A stretch of DNA of 64,000 nucleotides from Botryotinia globosa (GCA_014898425.1 RCSZ01000007.1:1612001-1676000); one strand, 5' to 3'; positions 1 to 13,000 are shown, counted from the stretch's first letter. The notes: generated by a model not told the origin, from the letters alone. A program made the numbers and translations.

Positions 1-1035
<1,035 letters not shown>

Positions 1036-2841
1036 TCATATTAACCATCTAAAGACCGCAATCCACAGTATTACCAAACTACTCAAACCCATTCCTCCGC
1101 CCAACCCATCTATTCGTAATCCTGCGCCACCCATCACCACCGCCGCAGGTGGTAAACTTGCATTCACAAACCCCGGTCCGCATTGCACATTTACCATTCC
1201 AGCGGCTTGGGCATAGGTACCCGCTATCACGCTCGTTCTGACCGCGCCCGCAGATTCAAAGACGGCCATTGTGTTTTTCAGACACTGGTTGCAGGTGGGT
1301 TGTGAGCCGCCAGGGAGACTCGTGTTCAGAGGGAGATAGTATATGTAGCTATCTGTTGGGGAGGAAGAATTGGTGACGGCTTGCGCGTAGCAGTATGCGC
1401 CATTGGAGGGATCTTTGAGGCAGGATGCGGTGTAGAGGGTGGAGTAGGCGAGGAGACCTAGACGAGCTTGTGTGACGAGTGGATTGGCAGCGAGGAGATC
1501 GACCGAGCAGGCGGTGGTGGAGGTGATGTTGGACGCGATGGAGGACATCAGGGTTGAGCATGATTGCGCGTTGGCGGAGCAGGAGGCATCGAGGGTTTGA
1601 GTGATGCGGACGAGGGATTTGGAGGCTTGGAAGAAAGAGTTGGAGTTCTATAGGAAAGGGGGTTAGTTTTGGATTGGATCTTGGTTGAATGTATGCATCA
1701 ATTGGGTTTATTGGAGCTGTGAGAATTAATTTGAGGAGGAATAAGATTTGAGGAACAAATAATGCCATTGTTTGAGCATGCATACAATGACCATTGTTCA
1801 ATCCCTCAGTCCCTCCCCCTTTATCTCATACCCCTCTTCCGAAAATAAAAAATTACATACCTGCAATAACAATGAAAAAGGCAAACAAGCTTTAAAACTC
1901 TCGTTTGCCAAAAAGTCCATCATATAGCTCGAACATGGTGAAGTAATATTACTCGTAAACCCACTGTCAAACGGCGTGGGTAAACTGGCCGTTGTGCCCG
2001 TAGCAGCGGACACCAGTCCGCTACTCGTTTGCGATTCCGCCAGTGTTGACGACGATGAGGAGGAATCGGTCGCGGTTGCTGCACTGGTACTTCTGGGAGG
2101 TGTGATTGTTGCTGTGGAAGTTATCGTCGCTACGTTTCTCTTTTCATTAAGGTCGGATTCGAGGTCGGAGTCGAGATCTAGATTTGACGATTGAGGTTGA
2201 ATTGGAATGTTGCTTGCTTTTTCTTGTTCGTCTTTAAGTTCCTCTTCGTCACTAGAGGTGCTCGAGGTAATTTCCCAAGTCTTAAGTTCCGGAAGCGAAT
2301 TGCGTGGGAGCGAGGGATCGGGTCGTTGATCAACTAAAATAGTGCCAGATCTAGCTAGACGTGCGAGTGTGGATGCAAATACTTCGGGAATCTCTTCTCG
2401 AACTTCAACCATTCGTTCTTCAATATAAAATTCGGCTGAACATGTGGTGATGAGAAAGGAGGAAAACATCGTCAACAGTATTATAAAATTAGTTGGAGAA
2501 AAAAATCTAAGAAGATTACGAGTTTGGTAACTTTTGGAAAAAGAAGACGTCGATGCTAATAATGACGACGATGTGGTGAGAGAAGCTTGATTGCTTGAAA
2601 CCCGTTTGGTGACGGTAGGGATGCGGATAGGGAGAGTTGGTGCCGCGACCGTTGGATAGTGCGACATGAATTGTTGCGACGAGAAAGACGAAGGCGAATG
2701 AGATGGCGACTTTGATATCGACACCTCAAACGTCTTTTCCATATCTATCTTCATATTCATATTCATATCCAAATCCGTTTCCATTTCCATTTCCATTTCC
2801 AGATCCAGATCAAGATCCAGATCCAGATCCATATTGTTCAA
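1036..2841 (-). CDS. GPI-type cell-surface protein with a DUF7729-like domain
   Basis: Two exons (2841..1861 and 1647..1036) joined by a 213-bp intron with a GTATGT donor and CTATAG acceptor; reading stays in phase 0 and gives about 530 residues. The C-terminal 220 residues form a Cys-rich extracellular domain with SPTDSYIYYLPLNTSLPGG and paired cysteines (CNQC), followed by a small-residue site and a hydrophobic tail, as in GPI-anchored proteins. I recognise this as the fungal DUF7729-type family, function unknown; probably a wall or membrane surface protein. Odd points: residues 5-34 are Asp-Leu, Glu-Met and Asn-Met dipeptide runs encoded by a hexanucleotide repeat, and the only signal-like hydrophobic segment lies near residues 113-135 (FIILLTMFSSFLITTCSAEF). 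The true start may therefore lie further in, or the protein is a signal-anchor form. The middle part (135-290) is Ser/Thr-rich linker. Confidence 0.8.
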
Positions 2842-3106
2842 AGATGATTGATGGGTATATACAATACGGTATATCTTTATAATCGTGGTTCCAGCATCAC
2901 TTTTCCAACTTCAAATCGACAACCCGTATAGTCGTCGGTGGAAGAGAAGTTAACAATTAGTGAATGTTCGTCCAAGAAGGTCGGTGGTATTGTATCAATT
3001 GTTGTGAGACGAGAGAACAATCGATGATTCTTCTTCCTTCAATCCTTCCCGTCCCGATTGTTTCTTTCCGAGCCGGATCGATTGCGTCGAAGAATGATTG
3101 TTTGAT

Positions 3107-3157
3107 GTAGGTAGGTAGGTAGGTAGGTAGGTAGGTAGGTAGGTAGGTAGGTAGGTA
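3107..3157. repeat. TAGG tetranucleotide microsatellite
   Basis: About twelve consecutive TAGG units. Shorter runs of the same unit recur in many intergenic spaces of this window (for example near 20180, 33976, 48254 and 56871). Confidence 0.95.
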
Positions 3158-3570
3158 TGTATTTTTCGTCTGATGTTTATTCGATTGATTTCCTTCCTTC
3201 CTTCCTTGCTTGCTTGATTTTCCTTTCTTTTTCTTTTCCGTCTTCCGTCGTCGCTATATAACTGATCGTACCGTATCGAATTCGAAGTTGATTGAGAATC
3301 AGAAAAAGGAATGATCGTAAAAAAGGTGAAGCCCTCAATCTGCAAACGACGCAAAAAAGTAATTAATGTTCAAAAAGAATGACAGTAGTTGGAAAGGGAA
3401 ATCTTCTGGAGAGAAAATCACAATCCCTGGTATATGAATTTGTTGAAGTCGACGTTGATAATTCTTCCGCAGAAGGAGAAAGATGGTATGCGGAGGGGAG
3501 GGGAGAGTGCTCGAATAATATTTGATCTCTTCTTTCAACCCTTCACTTCCACTTCCACATCCAGTTCAAT

Positions 3571-3646
3571 ATCCAATATGTATCCAACATCCAACATCCA
3601 ACATCCAACATCCAATATCCAACATCTAATATCCAATATCCAACAC
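3571..3646. repeat. Imperfect ATCCAAC tandem repeat
   Basis: Seven-base units (ATCCAAC, with ATCCAAT and ATCTAAT variants) repeated about ten times. It translates into repeated short peptides and is not coding. Confidence 0.85.
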
Positions 3647-4403
3647 TTTCCAACTCTCCCCGGCCACTCTTGAATTTTCCCTTCTGGAGGCGTATGCCGG
3701 GCGCAGTCCAGGTAGGTAGGTTGGTAGTAGGTACTAGGTACTAACTAGGTACTAGGTAGGGGTAGTCCAAGCAGAGAGATTGATTTGATATCTTTTTGAT
3801 TTTTGATACAGTATAAGGTTAGGCAAATTACCCTTTTTCGATTTTCCAGTCCGTATTCAACCAGACCAACCACAACCACAACCACAAGGCGAACAAGCTT
3901 TCTAGTTTCGTTTCGTTGGAACCTTTGGATGGGTAGCTAGGTGGCCAGCTAGGTAAGAAAGAGATGAACTTGACTACAAGGAAGAACCATACAAGACTGC
4001 GAATGATGTGATATGATCACCAAGTAACGGAGACTCGAAAGAAAATCAATTAGATTGTAATCTTAGATTGCATGCAGATTGGAGAAAGATTTACATTGGA
4101 GTTCTTGATCCAATATCCGTTGTTATGCCTCCATTCATCTACGTACAAAGTATCACCCATCACCATCTATGCAGATTCCCCTCCATCTCCTCCTCGATTG
4201 AATTGAGAGAATCATTTGGGGGTGCATAATTAATATTCCGAATGTATTATACCTGGGTACTAGGTTGTGACTACCTGGGACATAGCCAGATTCTTATCCG
4301 TTCTGTATGGACTCTGGAGACATCCATCCCATGTGGCATGCAACCAGTCAGAATTACATCTGAATTCGACTGGATGCTAAGAACGTCCCTTTGGGCAAAG
4401 TTG

Positions 4404-4444
4404 CAAGCCATCATAAGCCATCATAAGCCATCATAAGCCATCAT
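4404..4444. repeat. Four-copy AAGCCATCAT tandem repeat
   Basis: Four contiguous, nearly perfect copies of a 10-bp unit. Confidence 0.9.
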
Positions 4445-5260
4445 CTGCGCCATATGGGGTTGGAGGCTAGTTGGAGTAACCAGATGAGCGAGACGAGCGA
4501 GCCGAATATTGAATTTTGGGGTGAAGCGTGGTGAAGCGTGGTGATACGATGTGCGGACTGTTTATTGGGATTGGGATAACAGTTGGAATGGACGAGTTAA
4601 CCTTAGTCAATTACAACATGTTTCTTTGTAATCTTAGCTTTGTGAACTACACTATACTTGATATATATATAAATCTACATGACATGTATATTCAACATCT
4701 TCCAAACTTCAAATTCATGAAACATCAAAACATTTCCCAAATGTCTCTCTCCTTCATTCTCTCTCCTCGCTCACCAAGAGGAGGTAGTCAGATCTCTCGA
4801 CCACCCAAAAATCTCTCTCCACTCATTTGGCCCAGACCACCACCGACCAATTCTAGATCTCACTCCCGAAGCCTCTCACGATACCCCTGCATAAGTCGCA
4901 TCTGAGCGCATCGAACCCCAACCTAGTAATATGCCCGACACGTACGTCGGATTCCTACCAGGATATTCTCAGAAGAGTCCCAGAGGTCACGCCATGCTGC
5001 TCGTCTCTCACCAGGAGACCGAGAGCGTGTGCGTGTATGGATTGGGAAGCTGGATCCGTTATGGATATCGGGTCACGGCCCACGGGTGTTTGGCATTGGG
5101 GTCTTGGGAAAATGGAAAATGGAAAATGGAAAATGCAAGCGCGTTTCTGGAGATTCCTGTGGCAAGCCACGGGTGCGGATCATGGAAAGTTGGAAGAGAA
5201 TGTATGATGTGTGGAGAGTGGAGAGTGCCAAGATCGCTCTCTACTATACAATACAGAATA

Positions 5261-6626
5261 CAGAAAAACTTGATTATATCGGACTTGGATTTTAAACCAA
5301 TCAAATCCAATAGAAAGAAAATTTCGATATAAAAATACAAAGGCAATAAGATATCAATATTCTATAGTTTAAAATTATTAATTTCATTTATATTAAAATA
5401 ATTTAAAATAATCTCTTATACTCTTCGCTAATTAAATTTAAGTTTTATTTTATACTTTTTTTATATAGATTTTGAATTAGATTTATATTAGTGGATATTA
5501 TTGAATTATATAAGATGTTCAGTAAATGTATTATTATTTATTTAGAATTTCAAATTCAATCGATATTTTACCCCTCAATTATTAAGAATTATTAATCCTA
5601 CTCTTCTAAACATTTATAATATATATATTTTCCTAATAATTTATAATAGAGATTTATAAATATCTATAAAATTATTAATAAAGAATACTATCAATTAAGC
5701 TTTTTTCTTTTTTCTATTAATAAATTTAAATATAGAAAGTATACAATCTAATCTATTTTTTTAAATAAGCTTTATTTTATTGTAATAATTATAAAAATTA
5801 TTTATATTATATGAAGCTGTAATATATTATAATTCTTTTATTATAGCCTTTAATTTAAAACCTATATCTATAGAAGCTTCTTTATTAAATTAATATTTTT
5901 CTTATATAAAACTACATTTTTTAAAGCTATTAATAAAATTAATTAATTAAATCTTTTTTTATCGAATAATAAAAGTTTATTTTTATATTTGAAAGCTTAT
6001 TTTTATATTTAAAAAGTTTTTTCTAGAATTCTAGAATTTTAAGATATAAAATATTAGCTATAGTAGATTCTATATTAAAATAATAATTATATTAAATCTA
6101 TTATTCAAATACAGTTTTTTTAAGAGTAGAATAAATAGAACGATAAATCTTAAATTAGTTTAATTTGTATTTTGAAAGTTTTATTGAATTCAAGTATTCG
6201 AATTTTTTATTTAGAAAGTTATTAATAATTAATTTTTTAGTTTTATATTATATTAAATTTTATATCATATTATTATATTATCATACTTTCTTTTCCTATA
6301 TTTAAAATCCTATTATTATATTCTTAAAACTCTATTTTGTTTATTTGTTAAATCGATTCGAGGATTATAATAATCGATTCTTTTTAGCTTTTTTAACAAT
6401 AATAATAATAATAATAAAACTATATTTAAAGATTTATTTGTACTTTTAATATATAGTATATTAATTAATGATAAAAGTTTATATCGAAATTTAATCAATT
6501 TAATCTGATATACCGATTTTTATCAAAATTCCAGTATTCCTATATAAATTTTAGAAAAAATAGAAAAAAAGTCCGATGTATTCAAAATTCCAGTATATCC
6601 CAGTTTGATATAGCCAAGTTTTTCTG
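5261..6626. mobile_element. AT-rich relic of a TA-flanked DNA transposon (Tc1/mariner-type)
   Basis: The block is about 1.37 kb and far more AT-rich than its flanks. Its ends are inverted repeats: the left end reads CAGAAAAACTTGATTATATC and the reverse complement of the right end reads CAGAAAAACTTGGCTATATC, with further imperfect match inward (GGACTTGGA against AAACTGGGA). A TA dinucleotide sits immediately outside both ends (5259-5260 and 6627-6628), the target duplication expected of Tc1/mariner/pogo elements such as Fot1 or Flipper. The left/right difference GATTA against GGCTA is of the transition type produced by RIP. No transposase frame survives. Near the right end TCAAAATTCCAGTAT occurs twice (6523-6537 and 6582-6596), as subterminal direct repeats. 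Element type is inferred from the TIR plus TA structure; a non-autonomous derivative is also possible. Confidence 0.75.
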
Positions 6627-6629
6627 TAT

Positions 6630-9589
6630 GCAATCAACTGTTAATATCATGCATGGGATCATGTCATGTGGTGAACCGTTCGTTCTGAAAATAGCCACTG
6701 AACGGTCCGTGAGATGTTAATGCCCGATGCTGAGATGCAGATAAGATGTCATAGTATATATAGTATTTGGTAGACTTGTGAATCGTGATTGGGGAAAGAT
6801 CAACATGTCTAGTCTAAAGTCATTTTCTACCTCAGCGTAAATATCGTATGTAGCTTGCACAGGTAAACAAATATAAAAACCAACGGTTCGGCTCCTCACA
6901 TCTACCGATCCGAATGTCCTTCAAATGAATCAACAGTTATCCCATAAAACGCCCACGCTGTACGAAAGGCGGACTCCAGTCCTCTGAGGCTTTGGGGGCG
7001 TTGTGTAGCGGTAAGCAGACAAGCATAAAATGGCACTCTGTCCATGAAGTTGCATGTATTCCCCTTTTATTTACAGGACCAAGAAGGGTACGAGCCTATA
7101 GTAAGTAACAAGCATGTAAGCCTCTCTGCAGCACCACATCAAAAGAGAGGCTTTGGGGTTCTCTGCATTGCATGTAGAATAAGCAAACAAGCAAGCAGGT
7201 CTCTCGTATGTAGGTACACGACTGAGATCTCGATATTCAGATATACAAAGTCCAACATCGATATATTACAATTAAACGAAATCAACAAACACTCTCTCAT
7301 TTCCCCATTCAATACCATCCAACAAAATCCATCTTACACTCCAGCCTTGTCAAAAAATCCAATCTCGCTATCTTGTAGCCTCTTGCCAGTCGATCCATTC
7401 AACCCATTCAATTTACACCGTTTAGAACACAAATAATGCAGGCGTCCGGGAATTTTCACCTATCCTTACCTTGTTTACCTTGCCTTGCTTCTTCTAAGCG
7501 TTGTACGAGCTGGTGTTATAGACTATAGGGCGCCACCAATATTTTCGTGCAGCAATGGAGTCTATCTGGTCTGGACTCCTTGAATTGAAAGAATACCTAC
7601 CTCGTAGTTAGATGTAAAGGTTTGTGGAGAGACGGGAGGATTCTTCGTACTGCGCCGGACGGCAGATCCACATCCTCAAGGGTAACCCAATATTCTCGAC
7701 AAGAATCAATCAATCAATAATATTCGTCCAACATATAGATAAGAACCTTCGATACACAATAGCATCTCGATCGCGGATTTGCGATCTACCTATTCCTTAG
7801 ATACAGTCGTGGTGGGCGGTTATGGTGTACACTTCTAGAAACCAATTATTGATTCTGAAGTGAAGGATGTACTGTATGTATGTAACCTTGATGAGATGGA
7901 ATGTTACCTGAAGAAGTGATTATGAAGATGATGGGTGTAGATGAACTAGGGAGAATATCATGTGAGTATGAGAAAGAAGGAAGTTTGAAGAATATTTAAG
8001 ATACCTACCTACCTACCTAGCTAGTACTTTGCAGTCAGTATGTTTTCCTCCTCCTCCTGAGACAGGCACATAGGATTAGGGTTAGGAGACGTGCAACAAA
8101 ATAATATTGTTGTAGATCAATGCACGTGAGAAATGAGGGATTCGTCCAATGAGATTGTTGCACAGACACGGGTGATGAGAATCAGGTGAGAGCGAATAGA
8201 ATGTGATGGTTGAACAAATAGTAGCAAATACCTAGTTTGTGTAATAGATATGTGAGTATTGGAGTCTATTATTGCATTGACATTGACAGATAAACAGACG
8301 GAATTCCGATGAATTAGGGTCATGATTCACTCATGGTACCAAGACAGCAAAGTAAGAACACATGATTATCACGTTTCTTGTCGAATGTTTAATTTAAGCG
8401 ATGTTGGGCCGACAGATAGATTGACGGAGAAGGAGGGGTAGTATGATCTTTTTTCCTCCACATAAGAACTTCACTTTATTTGCTTGAAAACAATTCATCT
8501 TCTGGAAATTGGAATTGCAAAGCAGAAATCCTCGGATGTGTTATCTTATAACGACTTATATACTCCATCTATCCATTAAACACAATGTTCTTCCACCTCA
8601 AAAGTCAAAGCTGAAACAAACATTTCAGGACCACCGCTAATATCAAGGCGGTGTTCATTATCCATACTGCTTGGAATGAGAGCTTGCGATTTGGAATATA
8701 ATGAGGAGAGAACAGATGCCGCTGACTGAATAACTCCGCTCGGCGAGATATAGTATCAGGCGTGACAATAAGGTGGGTGTTTCATTAAGCTGGTCGATCC
8801 TGGTGTTGTTTCTTCTCGGTGTTTATAAAGAAACTTGACTATTCGGGTATACAATGGTCTTGTGATAAGCCTAGGTATGACGCGACGAGATTCTTCTTAT
8901 TCGATCAAGAGCCACCGGAATTTGAGTAGCTGGTGAGGATCGTCGAAGATGATTGAGTTCAGGGTAGCCGGGAAGAGAAACCACCATTTTCACAGGTGAT
9001 TGTTCTTGTGGGTAGTTGACAATGGACATCTGGCCGCGGATATCATAGGTCAAATCCTACTTCGACTTCTTCTTTCATCAACCACGGCATTGAAACTGTC
9101 ACCACCAGACACAAAAGGCTCCATATTAACCCATTCGTATATTTCCCCACACCTTACTCCTCGAAACTCTCCATCCCGGGTTTACGGGAGAAGTTCAACC
9201 ATTTCCAACTGTATCATCAAGGATGAAATCACTTAGTCGAGTCACCACAACATGAAAATCCTGTTGCATCCCGCCCACCCTTCATTCTCATAACCTCCTC
9301 TTTTTCTTTGATTTGCTCGTTCATTTCGTCCCTTGCGTCATTCTTTCGCGCCATCTTTTGTTCTGTTCAAATCAACGTGAGTTGTGGTGAAGAAAGGAAG
9401 GGGAGCAGATTTGATGTTGGATGAAAGAGTCCAATCAGCAAGCTTGGATCTGGATATTGAACCGACCACTAGCATGGTACGCTCCTCGGACAGTCTTTGG
9501 TACTTGAGGCTGAAATCTGGCGACCAGTCTGAATACTCTGCTGTGCTTCGACTAACGCTTGATTCGATTGTACATGGCGCATGCTTCGT
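6630..9589. other. Gene-poor region without a recognisable gene
   Basis: I see no supportable gene. Scattered short ORFs (7044-7436, 8117-8323, 9000-9236) lack domain signatures and consistent splice structure. ACCTACCTACC repeats occur near 8003-8025. Around 9404-9430 a stretch resembles one near 10151-10180 inside the next gene (about 22 of 25 bases identical around TGATGTTGGATGAAAGAG), so 9.38-9.64 kb may hold a decayed copy of one of its exons. Confidence 0.5.
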
Positions 9590-10771
9590 TCAATACACCC
9601 CACTTGCTGACGCTTCTTTCATGCCTGCTTTGCAATGAATTCTAATGCGGTAGTGGCTTCTTCAAATTTCTGCCCTATCAACTTTCGATGGCGGGATAGT
9701 GGCCTACTATCCTAGAGCTGAGACTACCGTACCAGCGCCGAGAGATTATGAAAACATCAAGGCTAAAATTCGATACGGAAGAATTTCTCGTTCCAAAAAA
9801 TGAAGTGTTGTTGGTCGAGAGATAACACGTACCTGGATGGTTGTAATATCAAACAGCGGAATGCACGACTTTCGTCAACAATCACGACTTCAAGAGGGCT
9901 GGGAGCACGCCGAAGCGGCTAGAGGAAAGAATAGTTTATTCTGATATGAGACTAATAATACATTTTGAGTCGCACAGCAAATCTCTGGTCTATACTAATA
10001 CCATCAGAGTGGTGCCAACATTGTTCAATCTTTCCCTCGGACAATCCAGAGCTGAAGCAAAGATCATGAAAATCTCTGCTTGCCCGCCCTTCAATTGCAG
10101 TCGTGCCTCATCGATGCTCGGAACAGTCAGCTTTTTGTCCCCGTCTTCTTTGGAGGGAAATCTGATGTTGAATGAAAGAGGCGCACCCAGGAATATACTC
10201 TTTTCTTCTTAACAGCCTATCACCCTGAAATCGATTTGCCCCGAGCTCGGATTTAACCAATAGATAGCATAGCTATTTCTGTCGGGTCCGGTGCGCTCTC
10301 TATGTCCCTTGAAGATCCGTGGGTCAGCTTTAGTCTCCCTACAACTTCCACTGTATACCAGAGCTCAAGCTCAAGTAACGATCGACACCTGCCATTACAA
10401 GTTGTATTACTCGAATGAGCCGAATCTGATGCCGCTTTGGCGGAAGATGAGGAAACCTCAATGAACTCTGCAGCAGTCATGACAATTGGTAGCCAGTAAT
10501 CAAAACTCCTTCCAGTCCAGTTTCCACCGCTTCTATGAGTAAGGGATGTTCCTGCAGCTGATAGCGCGGGGTATGGTGGGTCTGGGAGACTGTTCGAGAG
10601 TGTGGAGGTAGGTGCATTGCCTGACCCAGTGAGCTTGGGTACAGAAAGAATTGACCCTGAATGGTATACGTAGACCGCAGCTTGGATCACCGAAAAAAGA
10701 CCGGCGACTGAATTTTCACGCATGATATGCCGCGATAACTTTATCGGTACGTGTCGAAGTTCTACTGGCAT
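9590..10771 (-). CDS. Unrecognised multi-exon gene (model tentative)
   Basis: I do not recognise this protein. Hand model: exons 10771..10258, 10207..10002, 9918..9833 and a weak terminal exon 9641..9590, giving about 285 residues. The first junction uses GTTAAA/TTAAG across a 50-bp intron, the second GTATTA/CTCTAG, the third GTACGT/CATTAG; phases agree throughout. The best coding-like stretches are SLLELELWYTVEVVGRLKL, LGAPLSFNIRFPSKEDGDKK and TVPSIDEARLQLKGGQAEIF. The alternating hydrophobic pattern suggests a beta-rich fold and an arrestin-like sandwich is conceivable, but this is a guess. The ATG lies directly after a CAG, so an upstream exon may exist. It sits in gene-poor DNA next to another unknown gene in the same orientation, and the two could be one transcription unit. 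Confidence 0.35.
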
Positions 10772-10989
10772 CTGAGCCAGGCGAGAAGCACAGCATCACC
10801 GCTATTAGTCGGAGCCGAAAGGCTAATTGTTGTTATTTTCGTTTCGAATGACCAGCAATCGGCTGAGCCGTTGAAAAATCTTCATGTTGGCATTTTGAAG
10901 ACTCTTGTATGAATTGTTCACATCTCCTGGAGAGAACTATGACCACAACGCGGATGCTTATGGACGGGTCGAGCATACTACCCGAGAAG

Positions 10990-12079
10990 TTATGGGAGTG
11001 CTAGGAAAGCTGGGCGTATAGCTGCTATAGCCTTGATGGTGAATATCCCACGGTTTTTGCCGGTGTCTGAAGTCTGGTTTCGTGGGGTGGGGGACTCCCA
11101 GATGAACTTTTGACGGTAGAAATTCTGGTATTTGGCCCAGATTTGGCTTCCAAACACGTACGGAGTTGAACACCACGGGTCTTGGAGACATTGACAGTAA
11201 ATTTCGTCAATATCTGAACACTGCTTGCCTCCACAAGAGATTTGATTCTTGGCTTCCATGGTGACTTGGAGCACAGAATGGAAAGTAGCACCAAGGGATG
11301 AGTAAAAGCATGAAAGCTCCAAAGTTCCAAATGGCGGGTTCTCACGCTTCAAAATCGTTAGCAAGATTCATCACTACTGATACAACATTCAGTTCTGTAT
11401 GGTGGAAGGAAGGACTTACAATATCTTCAGTGACCAGACTCACCGACCCGTATTCACCATGCGTTTGATAAATTTTATCACCATTATCATCCAGAAGACA
11501 CGCCCGGAGGCGGCTGTAGGAAAGATTTTGAATTTTTCTCTATTGTACATGGCTGTCTTCTCTACAGATACTCATATCCACAGTTTTCTCATTCGGTCAG
11601 CTATACGTCGCTCTCTTCCTTCAGCCGGCAGCAATTGTCTCCCACATAGTTTCAAATTCATATCGGCAAATAAGGCAACGGAATCTAAGTGTTCAGCGTG
11701 CTAACGCCAACTTTGAGCCGAGGAGGCGACAGAAATCTGTTGGTGTCTTGATGTTAACAGGGGTTCAAGAAAGTAAACCGGTCACTCAAAGGAATGTGTT
11801 GCGATTGGCTCGTTCAGGAACCTATGAAATTAGATATCTACTAACCACATTGACCGGATTAACCGACTTCTTTGATTGTTTTGAGCAGCTGAGAAGAGGT
11901 TTGAATGAATCGCCATGAGGAATTACTTCTCTGCCCGGTTCAAGCTGGACGAACAAGAACCGACCGTAGAAAGACGATAGGCACCTTCTGTATTTCGAGG
12001 CAGGGAGCCCGAGGCCAGTGTAGGGGCCGCTGTACTGGGCGAACAAGATGCTCGAGGGATTCGTCAACTGCGGCAGCAT
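10990..12079 (-). CDS. Unrecognised four-exon gene
   Basis: I do not recognise this protein. Hand model: exons 12079..11846, 11700..11582, 11513..11420 and 11346..10990, total 804 nt, 267 residues. Introns: GTTAGT/CGTTAG, GTGGAT/CTACAG and GTAAGT/TTGAAG; the last contains a canonical GCTAAC branch site, and phases 0, 2 and 0 agree across all joins. Coding-like stretches include GRFLFVQLEPGREVIPHGD, ALFADMNLKLCGRQLLPAEG, DGDKIYQTHGEYGSVSLVTE and a Cys-rich part near residues 185-210 (CGGKQC, CQCLQDPWC). No signal peptide or membrane segment is evident. Further upstream exons are possible between 12080 and 12630, where minus-strand frames stay open in pieces. The non-canonical GTGGAT donor avoids an in-frame TGA and is the weakest point. 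Confidence 0.4.
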
Positions 12080-12787
12080 TAGTAAATGTTTTGTGGCCAG
12101 AACGTTCGAAGGTCCGAAGCCTACTAAGACTGCAGCACAAACGCAATTTTACATTTGCGGAGAGAATTAATGAACTCTTCAACACAGACTCACTTTTATG
12201 CAGTCGTCGAGCTACTATGTGTAATTTCAGCAGTGAGCCAGAAACTATATCAATGGCCTGTGCATCAACCAACGGAATCCCACCAACCATGCATGACCAT
12301 TATGGTCATCTCAGAGCGTGGAGATCCATCAAGTCATGCTTTTCTAAGTATAAGTAACTATACTGTGATACTGCAGATAGCTTATTAAATCAGTTATCGT
12401 TTATATCTCATCAAACGGGTGAGAATCAATCCAGGGATATTTGTGGCTAGAGTGGCTGTTAGCATACAAATAGATAAGGAGTTGGAGCGACTTGCTTTCA
12501 TAAAGTGGTAAAACAACCCACCAGTATTCACACTTGGACATGTCACTCTCCTCGAGTTGCACGCCGAAGCGGCTATGGGTAACTTTGTGGATTGATGTCT
12601 ATCTAACGGGTTCTCTAGCATTACCAGATCCACCCCAAAAGGAATGAGCGCTATCTGAGATATGCTTCCCTGGCTTGTTTGAGAGTCTCTCCCCCCCCTC
12701 TTCCCTCTGTCTTGATGGTATAAGCCATCGTGTCATATCCGAAGAATGTACTGGCCACAAGGCTTTTGGTTCGGGGATAAATTCTTC

Positions 12788-13000
12788 TCAGGCTTTATGA
12801 TTCTCAATCTCTTTTTGATTGAGGGCATCAGTAATGATTAAGTAACCCTTCTCTTCAAAGAAGAGATGTTGTTCGCGAGTAACAACTCCTGCCCAGAGTT
12901 TATGATTCTCAATCTCTTTTTGATTGAGGGCATCAGGGATGATTAAGTAACCATTCTCTTCTTTGAAGAGATGTTGCTCGCGAGTGACAGCATGAATCAT
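12788..13000 (-). pseudogene. Orphan, internally duplicated PhyH-like N-terminal fragment
   Basis: A 70-codon frame whose sequence contains the same 35-residue unit twice: TREQHLFKEENGYLIIPDAL then TREQHLFFEEKGYLIITDAL, each followed by NQKEIENHK. At DNA level this is a 105-bp direct tandem duplication (12794-12898 and from 12899). The unit closely resembles the opening of phytanoyl-CoA dioxygenase family (PhyH) proteins, where a motif like 'FFEENGYLVIPDALS' precedes the iron-binding domain. Nothing downstream looks like the rest of the enzyme: no HxD-type segment is visible and the frame stops at 12788. I therefore call it a gene fragment. Expression as a tiny peptide cannot be excluded. Confidence 0.5.

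Larger units (their letters stand above)
2842..5257. other. Intergenic region with several microsatellites
   Basis: No gene that I can support. It holds the upstream flank of the surface-protein gene, a TAGG run (3107-3157), a 7-bp ATCCAAC array (about 3571-3646), repeated ACTAGGTA-type words near 3710-3770, a 10-bp tandem array (4404-4444) and a duplicated 10-bp unit near 4520. The short ORFs at 4242-4436, 4528-4905 and 4931-5332 have low-complexity or overlapping readings and no recognisable domain. Confidence 0.55.

Noticed and set aside
6316..6498. 60-codon Leu-rich ORF inside the AT-rich element
   Set aside because: Chance frame in RIP-like AT sequence with an ATT/TTA run; no transposase motif visible.
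11420..11700. Apparent frameshift between two exons of the unknown gene at 11-12 kb
   Set aside because: Using a GTGGAT donor at 11581 restores the frame, so a frameshift is not required, though the donor is weak.
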